A stretch of 22,205 nt of DNA. It comes from DASPKW01 sp038244055 (GTDB lineage: Bacteria; Planctomycetota; Phycisphaerae; Tepidisphaerales; Tepidisphaeraceae). This document shows positions 6,789 to 15,340 of this stretch, one piece after another. Made by a program: the position numbers and the translations under genes. Location of the stretch: positions 1-22,205 of the forward strand of contig JBBRTW010000063.1 of NCBI GenBank assembly GCA_038244055.1. Direction: 5' to 3'. The notes below the pieces were generated by a model. The model made no database searches, was not told where the DNA came from, and saw only the letters and a list, made by a program, of their open reading frames with translations. Each line of letters begins with the position of its first letter. Within the stretch, counting starts at the first letter, position 1.

Positions 6789-8429
6789 ATGAACATCACC
6801 AAATCCATCATCGCTCGGCTGCTGGCGCTTGCCGCCGTGGCCAGCACGTCTGCTGCGGAGCCACAAGACAAAACGCCCGCCCAGACCGGCCAAGCCGCCC
6901 GTTGGGGATACGTCGGGGCGCTGGCCAGCCCCGGGTCGCCCGAAGCGGTCATCGCCCCCACATCCGACATCGGCAAGCTGCCGTATGCGCAGGTCTATGC
7001 CACGGCGCGGTGTCGCGTGCTGCACTACCGGTTCCCCGTGCCTGATGGCACCTACAAGGTCCGCGTGCATTTCCTCCAAGCGGCCGGTGGCACCACGAAG
7101 AACAACGTCGGGCTGTCTGTCGTCGCGAATGGAATGAAGATCGTTGATAACCTTGAGATCTATGTGGCCGGTAACCCGGGCGGTCCGCCGCGGAAGGTGG
7201 AACTGCCCGCCGATATCGTCGCCAAGACGAGTGAAGCTGAAGTCGCGAGCAAGAACGGGCAGATCATGGTGTCCTTCCCGGTCACCACAAAGCCCAACTG
7301 GGGGGTCTGCGGCGTAGAGGTCATCGGCAAGCAGGCGACGATTCGAGTGAACTGCGGCGCCAAAGCCGCCTACACCGACGCAGCGGGCCATGTCTGGGAA
7401 TCCGATGTGGATCGCCGACTGCCGCTCACTTCGGGCGAGATCAGCCTGGACAAGCGCGAGCTGCCCAAGGGCCAATGGGTGAACATCTCGGATGAGATTG
7501 CGCAAAAGCTCAGCGATGAGTTGGGATTGGTGCAGGTATCGGTCTGGCCGTACTTCTTTGGAGCGCGGGGCGGCTGGGTGGTGTGCGACCGCTCCGGTAA
7601 CACGTTCATCGGCTTTCAGGGCCTTGGCCTCTGGCAATATGATCTGCGCGGCGGAACATTTCGGAAGGCGGACGAGGGGAAATACACGGCCGAAGCAGAA
7701 AACTTCTGCATGGACCAAAATCCTGATGGACCGGGCTTCTATCTCATGGGGTGGTCGGCGCAACACCTGGAGTCCTATGCCGTCCGCTGTCTCGACGGCA
7801 AAGGGATCGAGACAATCGCCGGCGGCGGCGGGCACAATGGCTGGGACAATTTCGCGGTGGATTGGACGGCCAATCCTCCGGTGGTGTTCGTCAAGGTCCA
7901 CCACACCCCAGGAAACACCGCGCTGAGCGTGGACGGAGGCAAGACGTTCAAGGACCCGATCGCGGAAGACGGAAAGAACTTCATGTCGCTCGGTGCCCTG
8001 GGCAACGGGGTACTGGTCAAGTGCATGCAGGACGGCACCATCATGCGTATCACGGATTTGGGCGTCACCTGGGCCAAGACCGCCCAGATCACGCTGGGGA
8101 AGAAACTCAATGAGTATCGGTCGGCGATGACCCGCATCGGGAAAAACGCCTACTTCAATACCGGCGCCGGTGTGTACGTGAGTAAGGATGCCGGGGTCAC
8201 GTGGAACCTGATCCCCGACAGCCCGGTGGTGACGCAGAAGTTGGTGGCCGGGAAGAACGCGGGGCAGTTGCTCGGGTTCGGCGGCGACAAGGCCTATGAG
8301 AGTCTGGACGAAGGGCTGACGTGGAAGATGGCCATCGAGAAGAAGGGCGTTCAGGAGTGGAATTACGACCCGGCGGGGGACGTCTTCTACGCCAAGGCGG
8401 CGGGCAGCCTCTACCGCTATGCCAGGTAA
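6789..8429 (+). CDS. Secreted malectin-like / Asp-box beta-propeller protein
   Basis: A 546-residue secreted protein with a signal peptide (1-23, STSAAEP). Residues 67-180 match the later half of malectin-type domains (VYATARCRVLHYRFPVPDGT, YKVRVHFLQ, WGVCGVEVIG). The usual opening motif appears after it instead, at 185-206 (IRVNCGAKAAYTDAAGHVWESD, read in two parts), suggesting a permuted malectin-like domain. Residues 225-546 form a propeller with four Asp boxes: SVDGGKTF (380), ITDLGVTW (421), SKDAGVTW (465) and SLDEGLTW (505). Such propellers occur in sialidases, GH74 xyloglucanases and non-catalytic proteins. No sialidase Arg triad or GH74 catalytic pair could be placed with confidence, so it may bind glycan or be a new glycosidase. 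It lies 12 bp after one GH9 gene and 35 bp before the other. Confidence 0.75.
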   Translation: MNITKSIIARLLALAAVASTSAAEPQDKTPAQTGQAARWGYVGALASPGSPEAVIAPTSDIGKLPYAQVYATARCRVLHYRFPVPDGTYKVRVHFLQAAGGTTKNNVGLSVVANGMKIVDNLEIYVAGNPGGPPRKVELPADIVAKTSEAEVASKNGQIMVSFPVTTKPNWGVCGVEVIGKQATIRVNCGAKAAYTDAAGHVWESDVDRRLPLTSGEISLDKRELPKGQWVNISDEIAQKLSDELGLVQVSVWPYFFGARGGWVVCDRSGNTFIGFQGLGLWQYDLRGGTFRKADEGKYTAEAENFCMDQNPDGPGFYLMGWSAQHLESYAVRCLDGKGIETIAGGGGHNGWDNFAVDWTANPPVVFVKVHHTPGNTALSVDGGKTFKDPIAEDGKNFMSLGALGNGVLVKCMQDGTIMRITDLGVTWAKTAQITLGKKLNEYRSAMTRIGKNAYFNTGAGVYVSKDAGVTWNLIPDSPVVTQKLVAGKNAGQLLGFGGDKAYESLDEGLTWKMAIEKKGVQEWNYDPAGDVFYAKAAGSLYRYAR

Positions 8430-8464
8430 ACACGCGAATAGACAACTCTTTGAGGAACACGGAG

Positions 8465-10897
8465 ATGAATCGTATCCACGATAAAGCGAGTATCGCAATC
8501 GGTCTGCTGGTGGCGATTTGGACGACCTGCGCGCCCGCCGCAGAGAAGAAACCGGAAGATCCGGCCGCAAAGGCGCAGCGGGAGGCCCAAGACGCCGAAG
8601 GGTTGGCCAAGGCACGGCCGGCCTTGATCGCTGGCGCGAACCAGGCCGGCTGGCTCAAGGGCGTCCGTACTGTCGAATTGATCCGCGCCGACATCCTTTC
8701 CGTAACGATTGATGCCGGCATCACCCGGGCGATCGCGCCAACGATGTACATTCTGGACTCGGTCGTCAACCGGCACGCCGACGTGCTGTCGCCCTACGCC
8801 AGGCCGGATGCGTTAACCATCACCAGCCCGACCGATCCGGACTACAAGACGCCCGTGCGTCCTGCAGACGTCGGCCAATGCACCTATGAGGGCCGCAACG
8901 GTGTCAGTGCGGACAAGACGTTGCCCAAGTGTACGATCTTCCACACCGACTGCTTCCTGTTCCTGCCCAAGCCGATGAAGTCGGGGCATCGCTACACCAT
9001 CGAGGTGCAGCCGCGCGGCGAGCGGGAGGCGGGCTTGTCCTACTCTGGCACTCTCGACTACGACGATACGAAGACCCCGACCAAGGCGATCAAGATCAAC
9101 CAGGTCGCCTACAGTTCGCTCGCCAAGCAGCGCTACGCCTATCTCGGTTGGTGGGCGGGCAACAAGGGGAAGGTGGACTATGCGGCCTTCAAGAAATTCG
9201 AGGTCATTGACGAGAAGACCGGCAAGACGGCGCTCACGGGCGAAGTGAAGCTGCGCGCGGGCGACGAGATGACCGTCAAAATTACCGGCGAGGATATCTA
9301 CGAGATGGATATCGCGATGCTGCCGGTGGGCCGCTATCACATCCGCATCCCCGGCCTGGGCTGCTCGGATCCATTGGAGGTCGGCGGCAAGGGCGTCCAC
9401 GCACTGTACTACCACGCGCTGCGCGCCTTCTTCCACCAGCGCTGCGGCCAGGAGTTCAAGGAACCCTGGACGTGGGTGAAGAAACCGGCCTGCCACAGCG
9501 AGATTTACGAAAACGGCTACTTCGCCCCCGAAACGCTTTGTCCCACCGAGAAGAACCAGGATCCGAAAAGGATTCCGGCACCGGGTTCTGACACCAAACC
9601 CCGGCACTTTCGCGGATGCTACCACGATGCCGCCGACTTTGATTCGTTCACCGGCCACCTGTCCGCAACCAGCGAACTGATCACACTCTACGATCTCTTT
9701 CCAGACACCTTCGCCGACGGCGACCTGGACCTGCCGGAAAGCGGCAACCGCATCCCCGACATCCTCGACGAAGCCGAGTGGTGCCTTCTGGGGTTTCTCG
9801 ATTTGCAGTATCCCAACGGCGCCGTGCCGCTGGGGCGCGGCAACATGCAGGATGGCATCAGCCAGAACATCGAGAAAGGCTACAACTACTGGGAGTGGGC
9901 CAAGGGCAACAACGTGGTTCCACCCTACACCATCCTGCCGCCCAGGGATGAGTCCACGCCGACGTTCGCCGCGGTGGCGGCTTCGTATTCCCGCGTCATC
10001 CGGAAGTTCGATGCCGCCAAGGCGGATCGTTACCTGGTGGCCGCGCAGAAGGCCTTCGCCTATGCCTCGGCGCACACCCCGGAACAGGTCTGGAAGGAGT
10101 ACTCGACCGACAAAGTCACGATCAAAAAGCCCAGGGATTGGAAAGATGATGGAGCCTGGAAGGGCTGCTGTCTCTGGGCGGCCGGCGAGTTATTGCGGGC
10201 CACGGGCAAGCCGGAGTACATGGATTTCATCAAGGCGACCGACCAGAAGTACATGAACCGGATGAACTGGCGCTACGCGCAGCCGCGCGTGTGGGCGTTC
10301 ATCCATGCCGATGCCGCCGATCCTGCCGTGCGGGAGAAGTATCGCAAGGACTTGGTTTCAAGTTTCGACGGTGTCGTCAAGAAGACGTTGGAAACGCCGT
10401 ATCGGATGTCCTATTGGCCGACCGACAATGGGTGCGGCTGGTGGGGATCGATGCAGGGCATCCGCACCGACATGGTGCTCGCTTACGGCCTGACGAAGGA
10501 CCAGAAGTATCTCGACACCCTGTGCCTGCTGGCCGACTGGCACCTGGGCTGCAATCCGCGTTCGCAGACCTCCATGACCGGCATGGGCTACCGCTACCCG
10601 CGGCGGCCGGAGATCAGCCCATTCCTGTACGAAAAACCGCTGGCGGACCTGGGCGGCAAGACCGTGCGCGGGATCAGCCTCTACGGTCTCGGCCCGCCAC
10701 TCACCGATTGGTGGGGCGCCTGGCCCAAGCACCGCTGTTGGCGCGACGTCTTTGGCGACGGCGCCGAAGTTTACAGCGAGTTCACCGTCCCCCAGACCTT
10801 GGCGCCGGCCGCGATGACCTACGCCACGATCTACGCGCTTGAGAAGAAAGCCGGCACCATCCCGCCGGGGTCGAAGCCTAATCCGCTGGAACGCTGA
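8465..10897 (+). CDS. Secreted GH9 glycoside hydrolase (second of two)
   Basis: An 810-residue secreted enzyme. The start at 8465 was chosen over an in-frame ATG at 8321 because it follows GGAG (8461-8464) and opens the signal peptide (cleavage near APAAEKK, 23-29). Residues 30-52 are a short charged helix, and 65-200 are beta-rich, similar in layout to residues 230-408 of the first GH9 protein. An Ig-like CelD_N domain spans about 207-306 (IKINQVAYSS, FKKFEVIDEKTGKTALTG, LPVGRYHIRIPGLGCSDPLEV). The GH9 barrel follows: base motif YHDAADFD (386-393), SGNRIPDILDEAEW (426-439), and late loop HLGCNPRSQTSMTGMGYRY. The probable acid is Glu772 in SEFTVPQTLAPAA, which lines up with Glu1007 of the first enzyme. 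It has many Cys and lacks the first enzyme's extra N-terminal domain and coiled coil, so the two probably act on different linkages or chain positions. Confidence 0.84.
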   Translation: MNRIHDKASIAIGLLVAIWTTCAPAAEKKPEDPAAKAQREAQDAEGLAKARPALIAGANQAGWLKGVRTVELIRADILSVTIDAGITRAIAPTMYILDSVVNRHADVLSPYARPDALTITSPTDPDYKTPVRPADVGQCTYEGRNGVSADKTLPKCTIFHTDCFLFLPKPMKSGHRYTIEVQPRGEREAGLSYSGTLDYDDTKTPTKAIKINQVAYSSLAKQRYAYLGWWAGNKGKVDYAAFKKFEVIDEKTGKTALTGEVKLRAGDEMTVKITGEDIYEMDIAMLPVGRYHIRIPGLGCSDPLEVGGKGVHALYYHALRAFFHQRCGQEFKEPWTWVKKPACHSEIYENGYFAPETLCPTEKNQDPKRIPAPGSDTKPRHFRGCYHDAADFDSFTGHLSATSELITLYDLFPDTFADGDLDLPESGNRIPDILDEAEWCLLGFLDLQYPNGAVPLGRGNMQDGISQNIEKGYNYWEWAKGNNVVPPYTILPPRDESTPTFAAVAASYSRVIRKFDAAKADRYLVAAQKAFAYASAHTPEQVWKEYSTDKVTIKKPRDWKDDGAWKGCCLWAAGELLRATGKPEYMDFIKATDQKYMNRMNWRYAQPRVWAFIHADAADPAVREKYRKDLVSSFDGVVKKTLETPYRMSYWPTDNGCGWWGSMQGIRTDMVLAYGLTKDQKYLDTLCLLADWHLGCNPRSQTSMTGMGYRYPRRPEISPFLYEKPLADLGGKTVRGISLYGLGPPLTDWWGAWPKHRCWRDVFGDGAEVYSEFTVPQTLAPAAMTYATIYALEKKAGTIPPGSKPNPLER

Positions 10898-10913
10898 AAG
10901 AGAGGAACTCACG

Positions 10914-12077
10914 ATGCGAATGCGAGCGAACTTTCGTTTGACCCATCTGGTTCTGGTGCTCGTCTTGAGCGGCGCGTGGGCGATCGCCGGCGGCGTTCCA
11001 ATCCAGAATGACACCGTCTGGAAGGACGACCGCGGCAAGGAAATCATGTGCCAGGGCGGCAGCCTCTGCAAATTCGGCGATGCGTTCTACTTTTACGGCT
11101 GGGCCGATCATCCCGGCGACAATCGAAATGACACCGTGACCTGCTACTCGTCGAAGGATCTATCCCACTGGAAATTCGAGCGGGACGTGGCGACCTATGG
11201 GAAGAATGGCTTTGAAATCATTCCCGACCGGCTCCACGTGCTCTATAACGATTCGACTAAAAAGTATGTGATGATCACCAAGCACCGGTTGCCCTATGAG
11301 GATCCGGTCATTCCGGACAATCCCCGCAAGGCGGGTGAGATCGGTTTCGCCGAGTGCGATACGCCGACCGGTGACTTCGTGTTGCGCAGCCATGAGCGCC
11401 CGAAGAGTCCATCGGGCGAGTGGTATGCCTATGGCGATCTGTGCGCATTCAGGGATGCTGATGGAAAGGCTTACATCGTCTCTGCGGGGACGGGACAGAA
11501 GTGCATCTTTGTCCTGCAACTGACCCCCGATTACATGCACTACGACAAGATGCTCTGCAAGATTTCCGGCGGCCATGAAGCGCCCTACATGGTCAAGATG
11601 AATGGGAAGTACTGGATATTCGCCTCGGGCGTGGCGGGTTGGGGATCAACACGAACGTACCATTCCACGGCGAGTTCGCCGGCCGGTCCCTGGTCGGTAT
11701 ACAAGGAAGTCGCCACCGAGCCGCCAACCAGGGATTCGTTCAACTCGCAAACAGATTTCCTGTTTGAGATCACCGGTTCTGCCGGCTCGTTCATTCTCTG
11801 GGGTGCCGACCGCTGGTCCCAGAGAACGAAAAGAGGCACTGGAAAGAACATCTGGCTGCCGCTCCAGTGGCAGGGCGATGAACCACTTCTCAAATGGCAT
11901 CCGACATGGAATGTGGATGCCGCGGCGGGAACCTGGAGCGCCGATCCCAAGGGAACAGGAAGTCCGCCGGCCGGCACTGCGAGCACGGCCACTCCCCTGT
12001 ACCCATGGGAGAAGGTGGAGATCGTCCTGACGACAGCGAAGGATTCCCATGTCCGCCAGTCGCGGCGCGGTCATTAA
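10914..12077 (+). CDS. Secreted GH43-type five-bladed propeller glycosidase
   Basis: A 387-residue secreted protein with a signal peptide (1-25) after a GAGG ribosome site (10902-10905). Blade motifs fit GH43 and its relatives: QGGSLCKFGDAFYFYGW (47-63), YSSKDLSHWKFE (78-89), YGDLCAFRDADGKAYIVSAG (173-192), SGGHEAPYMVKMNGKYW (218-234), TASSPAGPWSVYKE and SFNSQTDFLF (275-284). Glu222 in HEAPYM is the likely acid. No conventional N-terminal Asp base stands out, while Gln279 in NSQT occupies the place seen in GH43 subfamily 24 exo-beta-1,3-galactanases, which use Gln. I infer a galactan-type side activity, with the subfamily uncertain. It is the last gene of the glycan unit, 16 bp after the second GH9 gene, with a 158 bp gap before the sulfatases. 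Confidence 0.75.
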   Translation: MRMRANFRLTHLVLVLVLSGAWAIAGGVPIQNDTVWKDDRGKEIMCQGGSLCKFGDAFYFYGWADHPGDNRNDTVTCYSSKDLSHWKFERDVATYGKNGFEIIPDRLHVLYNDSTKKYVMITKHRLPYEDPVIPDNPRKAGEIGFAECDTPTGDFVLRSHERPKSPSGEWYAYGDLCAFRDADGKAYIVSAGTGQKCIFVLQLTPDYMHYDKMLCKISGGHEAPYMVKMNGKYWIFASGVAGWGSTRTYHSTASSPAGPWSVYKEVATEPPTRDSFNSQTDFLFEITGSAGSFILWGADRWSQRTKRGTGKNIWLPLQWQGDEPLLKWHPTWNVDAAAGTWSADPKGTGSPPAGTASTATPLYPWEKVEIVLTTAKDSHVRQSRRGH

Positions 12078-12092
12078 GCGATAGCCAATAGT

Positions 12093-12120
12093 TTGTTAAG
12101 AATCCAGACATCTGTACATT
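12093..12120 (+). promoter_or_regulatory. Possible sigma-70 promoter for the sulfatase pair
   Basis: TTGTTA (12093-12098) and TACATT (12115-12120) have a 16 bp spacer, within an AT-richer stretch of the 158 bp gap between the GH43-type gene and the first sulfatase. CATTAT (12117-12122) is an alternative -10. It could let the sulfatases be expressed apart from the upstream unit. Only partial consensus matches. Confidence 0.3.
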
Positions 12121-12235
12121 ATGCGAAATCGCCGGCGGTGTTCGTCGGCGGAGCTTCCTCGGAGAAATCCCGACGGAGTCAAATCGAGGGCCGCCGTCAG
12201 GCTCCTCAACCCCGGCCACTTTCGAGGGTGCCCAC

Positions 12236-13879
12236 ATGACCATGAAACATCTCGCCAGTCTGGCCACGCTCCTGATCGGTCTCCCCGTGTTGGCGGCACC
12301 GGCGAGGCCCAACGTGCTGATCATTTTGGCCGATGATATGGGCTACTCCGATGTCGCCTGCTATGGCGGTGAAATCGCCACGCCTCATCTGGATGGGCTG
12401 GCGAAGGACGGATTGCGATTCACGCAGTTCTACAACACCGCGCGCTGCTGGCCGTCGCGGGCGGCCATTCTGACCGGCTATTATGCCCAGTCCGTGCGGC
12501 GCGATGGCGTGCCCGGAATCCGCGGCGGCGCCCAGGGCATTCGCCCGGAGTGGGCGACGCTGTTGCCCACCATGCTCAGGCCACTGGGGTATCGCACCTA
12601 TCATTCCGGCAAATGGCATGTGGATGGCAAGCCGCTGGAGAATGGCTTCGATCGCGATTACAGCCTCAACGACCATGATCGCTACTTTGCCCCGCGCGCT
12701 CACACCGAAGACGACAAACCGCTTCCGCCGGTCCAACCCGGCACTGGTTTTTATACGACCACATTCATCGCCGATCACGCCATCAAATGCCTCAAGGAAC
12801 ATGCCCAGCAGCACGCCGATGCGCCTTTCTTCGAGTACCTGGCCTTCACCTCGCCTCACTTTCCGTTGCAGGCGCCGCCGGAAGACATTGCCCGCTATAA
12901 GGGCCGCTATGCGGCCGGCTGGGATGCGCTTCGCGACGAGCGCTGGCAGCGGATGCGGGCGATGGGAATCGGCGGGAGCGATCTTTCCAAAACCGAACGC
13001 GATCTGGGCCCGCCTTATGCATTTCCGCAGGCCATTAAAAAACTCGGGCCCAACGAGGTGAATCTGCCCCTGCCCTGGGCCGATCTCACCCCGGCACAGC
13101 GGGACTTTCAGGCAAGCAAGATGGCCGTTCATGCCGCGATGGTGGACCGGATGGACCGGGAGATCGGCCGGGTGCTGGACCAGGTGCGGGCGATGAACGC
13201 CATCGACAACACGGTGATCATTTTTCTCTCCGACAATGGGGCCAGCGCCGAGATGATGGTGCGCGGCGACGGACACGATCCCGCGGCGGATATCGGCAGC
13301 GCGGCGACGTTCCTGAGCATCGGCCCGGGCTGGGCGACGATGTGCAACACGCCTTTCCGCCGCCACAAAACCTGGGTTCACGAGGGCGGCATCTCGACGC
13401 CTTTGATCGTTCACTGGCCCGCCGGCATCCAGGCCCACGGCGAGTTGCGCAGCACGCCAGGCCATCTCGTCGATCTCCTGCCGACCATCCTCGAAATCAC
13501 CGGCGGCAAGACGCTCGATGCCATCGCGGGCCGCCCCGTTCCACCCCGGCCCGGAAAGAGCCTGCTGCCGGCCTTCGCGAAAGATGTCACCATCGCGCGC
13601 GATTCGATCTGGTGGCTTCACGAAGGCAATCGGGCTCTGCGCGTTGGCGACTGGAAGATCGTCGCCTCTGGAAAGGAAAGCCCGTGGGAGCTTTACGATC
13701 TGGCGAAAGATCGCGGAGAATCGAATAACCTGGCCGCGCAAATGCCGGATAAAGTGCGCGAGCTCGCGGAGATTTGGACCAAACAGGAAGAATCCTGTTT
13801 CGCGATGGCCCTTAAGGACGCGCCCAAGTCTGAACTGCGGCCCAATGGCGCCAAACCAGCTCGAGAGAAGGACCGATGA
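12236..13879 (+). CDS. Secreted sulfatase (arylsulfatase family, first of two)
   Basis: A 547-residue secreted type I sulfatase with signal peptide 1-22. Metal ligands sit in NVLIILADDMGYSD (26-39; Asp33, Asp34). The formylglycine site is CWPSRAAILTG (71-81), with Cys71 to be oxidised by a maturation enzyme not present here. Other active-site parts are SGKWH (124-128; Lys126, His128), SPHFP (206-210; His207 or His208 position) and LSDNGAS (331-337; Asp333, Asn334). HEGGISTPLIVHWPAGI and the C-terminal LYDLAKDRGESNNLA are typical of the arylsulfatase A-like group. The start may be 12236 or the second ATG at 12242. It overlaps the next sulfatase by ATGA. The role is probably sulfate removal from the glycan attacked by the upstream hydrolases; substrate and subfamily cannot be fixed by eye. 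Confidence 0.9.
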   Translation: MTMKHLASLATLLIGLPVLAAPARPNVLIILADDMGYSDVACYGGEIATPHLDGLAKDGLRFTQFYNTARCWPSRAAILTGYYAQSVRRDGVPGIRGGAQGIRPEWATLLPTMLRPLGYRTYHSGKWHVDGKPLENGFDRDYSLNDHDRYFAPRAHTEDDKPLPPVQPGTGFYTTTFIADHAIKCLKEHAQQHADAPFFEYLAFTSPHFPLQAPPEDIARYKGRYAAGWDALRDERWQRMRAMGIGGSDLSKTERDLGPPYAFPQAIKKLGPNEVNLPLPWADLTPAQRDFQASKMAVHAAMVDRMDREIGRVLDQVRAMNAIDNTVIIFLSDNGASAEMMVRGDGHDPAADIGSAATFLSIGPGWATMCNTPFRRHKTWVHEGGISTPLIVHWPAGIQAHGELRSTPGHLVDLLPTILEITGGKTLDAIAGRPVPPRPGKSLLPAFAKDVTIARDSIWWLHEGNRALRVGDWKIVASGKESPWELYDLAKDRGESNNLAAQMPDKVRELAEIWTKQEESCFAMALKDAPKSELRPNGAKPAREKDR

Positions 13880-15309
13880 AACCCATCCACACCGCGGCCC
13901 AGCGATTTGTTCTCTGTGTTCTGGTGGCGAGTGTCGCCATGGCGCGGCCGGCCCGGGCGGCCGACCGCCCGCCGAACATTGTCTTTGTCATTCCCGATCA
14001 GTGGCGGGCCCAGGCGTTTGGCTTTGCGGGCGATCCGAACGTTAAAACGCCGCATCTCGATCAATTCGAGAAGCAGTGCGTGAACTTCACGCAGGCGATC
14101 GCGGGAACCCCCGTCTGCTCGCCGACGCGGGCCTCGCTGCTGACGGGCCAGCGGCCGCAGACCCACGGTGTATTTCTCAACGATGTGCCGCTGAACCCGG
14201 ATGCGGTCACCTTGCCAAAAGAGCTCAGGGCCGCGGGATACGACACCGGGTGCATCGGAAAGTGGCACATCGACGGCCACGGCGGGCGGTCCGAGTTCAT
14301 TCCGCGCGAGCGCCGTCAGGGCTTCGATTACTGGAAAGTGCTGGAATGCACGCACAGCTACAACAGTTCGCTCTATTACGGCGATGGACCGCAGCGATTG
14401 AAATGGGACGGCTATGACGCGATTGCCCAGACGCGCGATGCCCAGCAATACCTGAAGGACCGAGCCAAGGCGGCCAAGCCGTTCCTGCTCTGGCTCGCCT
14501 GGGGCCCGCCGCACAATCCGTATGCCACCGCACCCGCCAAATACCGGGCCATGTATGCGCCGGATCAGATCAAACTGCGGCCGAATGTGCCGCCGGAGGC
14601 GACCAAACAGGCGCAACAGGAACTCGCCGGCTATTACGCTCATTGCACAGCGCTCGATGAGTGCATGGGCGACCTGCTGCGGACGCTCGATGAAACCGGC
14701 CTGACCGACAACACCATCGTCGTCTTCACTTCCGATCACGGCGACATGCTCTGGTCGCAGAATCAGCAGCGCAAGCAGCGCCCCTGGGACGAATCGGTGC
14801 GGGTTCCGATGCTGATGCGCGTGCCGGCCGCGCTGGGCATCAAGCCGCAGCGCCTCGCGGCGACGATCAACACCGAGGACGTGATGCCCACGCTGTTGGG
14901 CCTGTGCGGAAAACCCGCCCCCAAATCGGTCGAGGGCTTCGATTTCAGCGGCACGATGCGCGGCGGCGCGGATCCATCCGGCGGGGCAACCATCGCGCGC
15001 TGCATCGCCCCATTCGGTGAATTCGTTCGCGCTCGCGGCGGAAAGGAATATCGCGCCGTGCGAACCGCGCAGTACACCTTCGTCCGCGATCTCAACGCCC
15101 CCTGGCTCCTCTACGACAATCAGGCCGATCCCGACCAACTTCATAATCTGGTGGATCAGCCGGCATCGGCCAAAGCGCAGGCCGAGATGGAAGCACTTTT
15201 GAAAAAGAAGCTTGCCGAGCAGCACGATGAGTTACTGCCCGGAGCGGATTACGTCAAAAAATGGGGCTATACGGTCGATGCTTCGGGAACGGCGCTGTAT
15301 CGGCCATGA
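13876..15309 (+). CDS. Secreted sulfatase (second of two)
   Basis: A 477-residue secreted type I sulfatase with a signal peptide (about 1-29, ARPARAAD). The maturation motif is CSPTRASLLTG (81-91), Cys81. Active-site elements are IGKWH (127-131; Lys129, His131), PPHNP (211-215; His213) and TSDHGDM (285-291; Asp287, His288). The first metal motif is VIPDQW (38-43), with Asp-Gln in place of the Asp-Asp of the first sulfatase, so the two belong to different subfamilies. The C-terminal YDNQADPDQLHNLVDQP is family-typical. Translation is coupled to the first sulfatase through ATGA at 13876. The pair probably removes sulfate from different positions on one glycan; that is inferred from gene pairing. 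Confidence 0.9.
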   Translation: MKPIHTAAQRFVLCVLVASVAMARPARAADRPPNIVFVIPDQWRAQAFGFAGDPNVKTPHLDQFEKQCVNFTQAIAGTPVCSPTRASLLTGQRPQTHGVFLNDVPLNPDAVTLPKELRAAGYDTGCIGKWHIDGHGGRSEFIPRERRQGFDYWKVLECTHSYNSSLYYGDGPQRLKWDGYDAIAQTRDAQQYLKDRAKAAKPFLLWLAWGPPHNPYATAPAKYRAMYAPDQIKLRPNVPPEATKQAQQELAGYYAHCTALDECMGDLLRTLDETGLTDNTIVVFTSDHGDMLWSQNQQRKQRPWDESVRVPMLMRVPAALGIKPQRLAATINTEDVMPTLLGLCGKPAPKSVEGFDFSGTMRGGADPSGGATIARCIAPFGEFVRARGGKEYRAVRTAQYTFVRDLNAPWLLYDNQADPDQLHNLVDQPASAKAQAEMEALLKKKLAEQHDELLPGADYVKKWGYTVDASGTALYRP

Positions 15310-15319
15310 GGTTGAGACC

Positions 15320-15340
15320 GCGCCCAAATCGCACGGGCGT
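15320..15340 (+). terminator. Weak terminator-like hairpin after the sulfatases
   Basis: CGCCC (15321-15325) pairs with GGGCG (15335-15339) around a nine-base loop, followed by TTTCTC. It lies 11 bp after the second sulfatase stop, between convergent genes. The T-run is poor, so this is a low-confidence call. I see nothing else definite up to 15469. Confidence 0.22.

Noticed and set aside
3585..8615. A 1676-codon open frame on the minus strand opposite the first GH9 and the malectin/propeller genes
   Set aside because: Both plus-strand genes use the same phase and avoid TTA, CTA and TCA codons, which removes stops on the opposite strand. The antisense product has no recognisable domains, whereas the plus-strand products have signal peptides and family motifs.
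8813..10075. A 420-codon minus-strand frame opposite the second GH9 gene
   Set aside because: Codon-bias shadow of a gene with clear GH9 motifs; no signal peptide or domain of its own.
12206..15225. Two antisense frames of about 510 codons opposite the sulfatases
   Set aside because: They mirror the sulfatase codons exactly in extent, and the sulfatases carry full active-site motifs.
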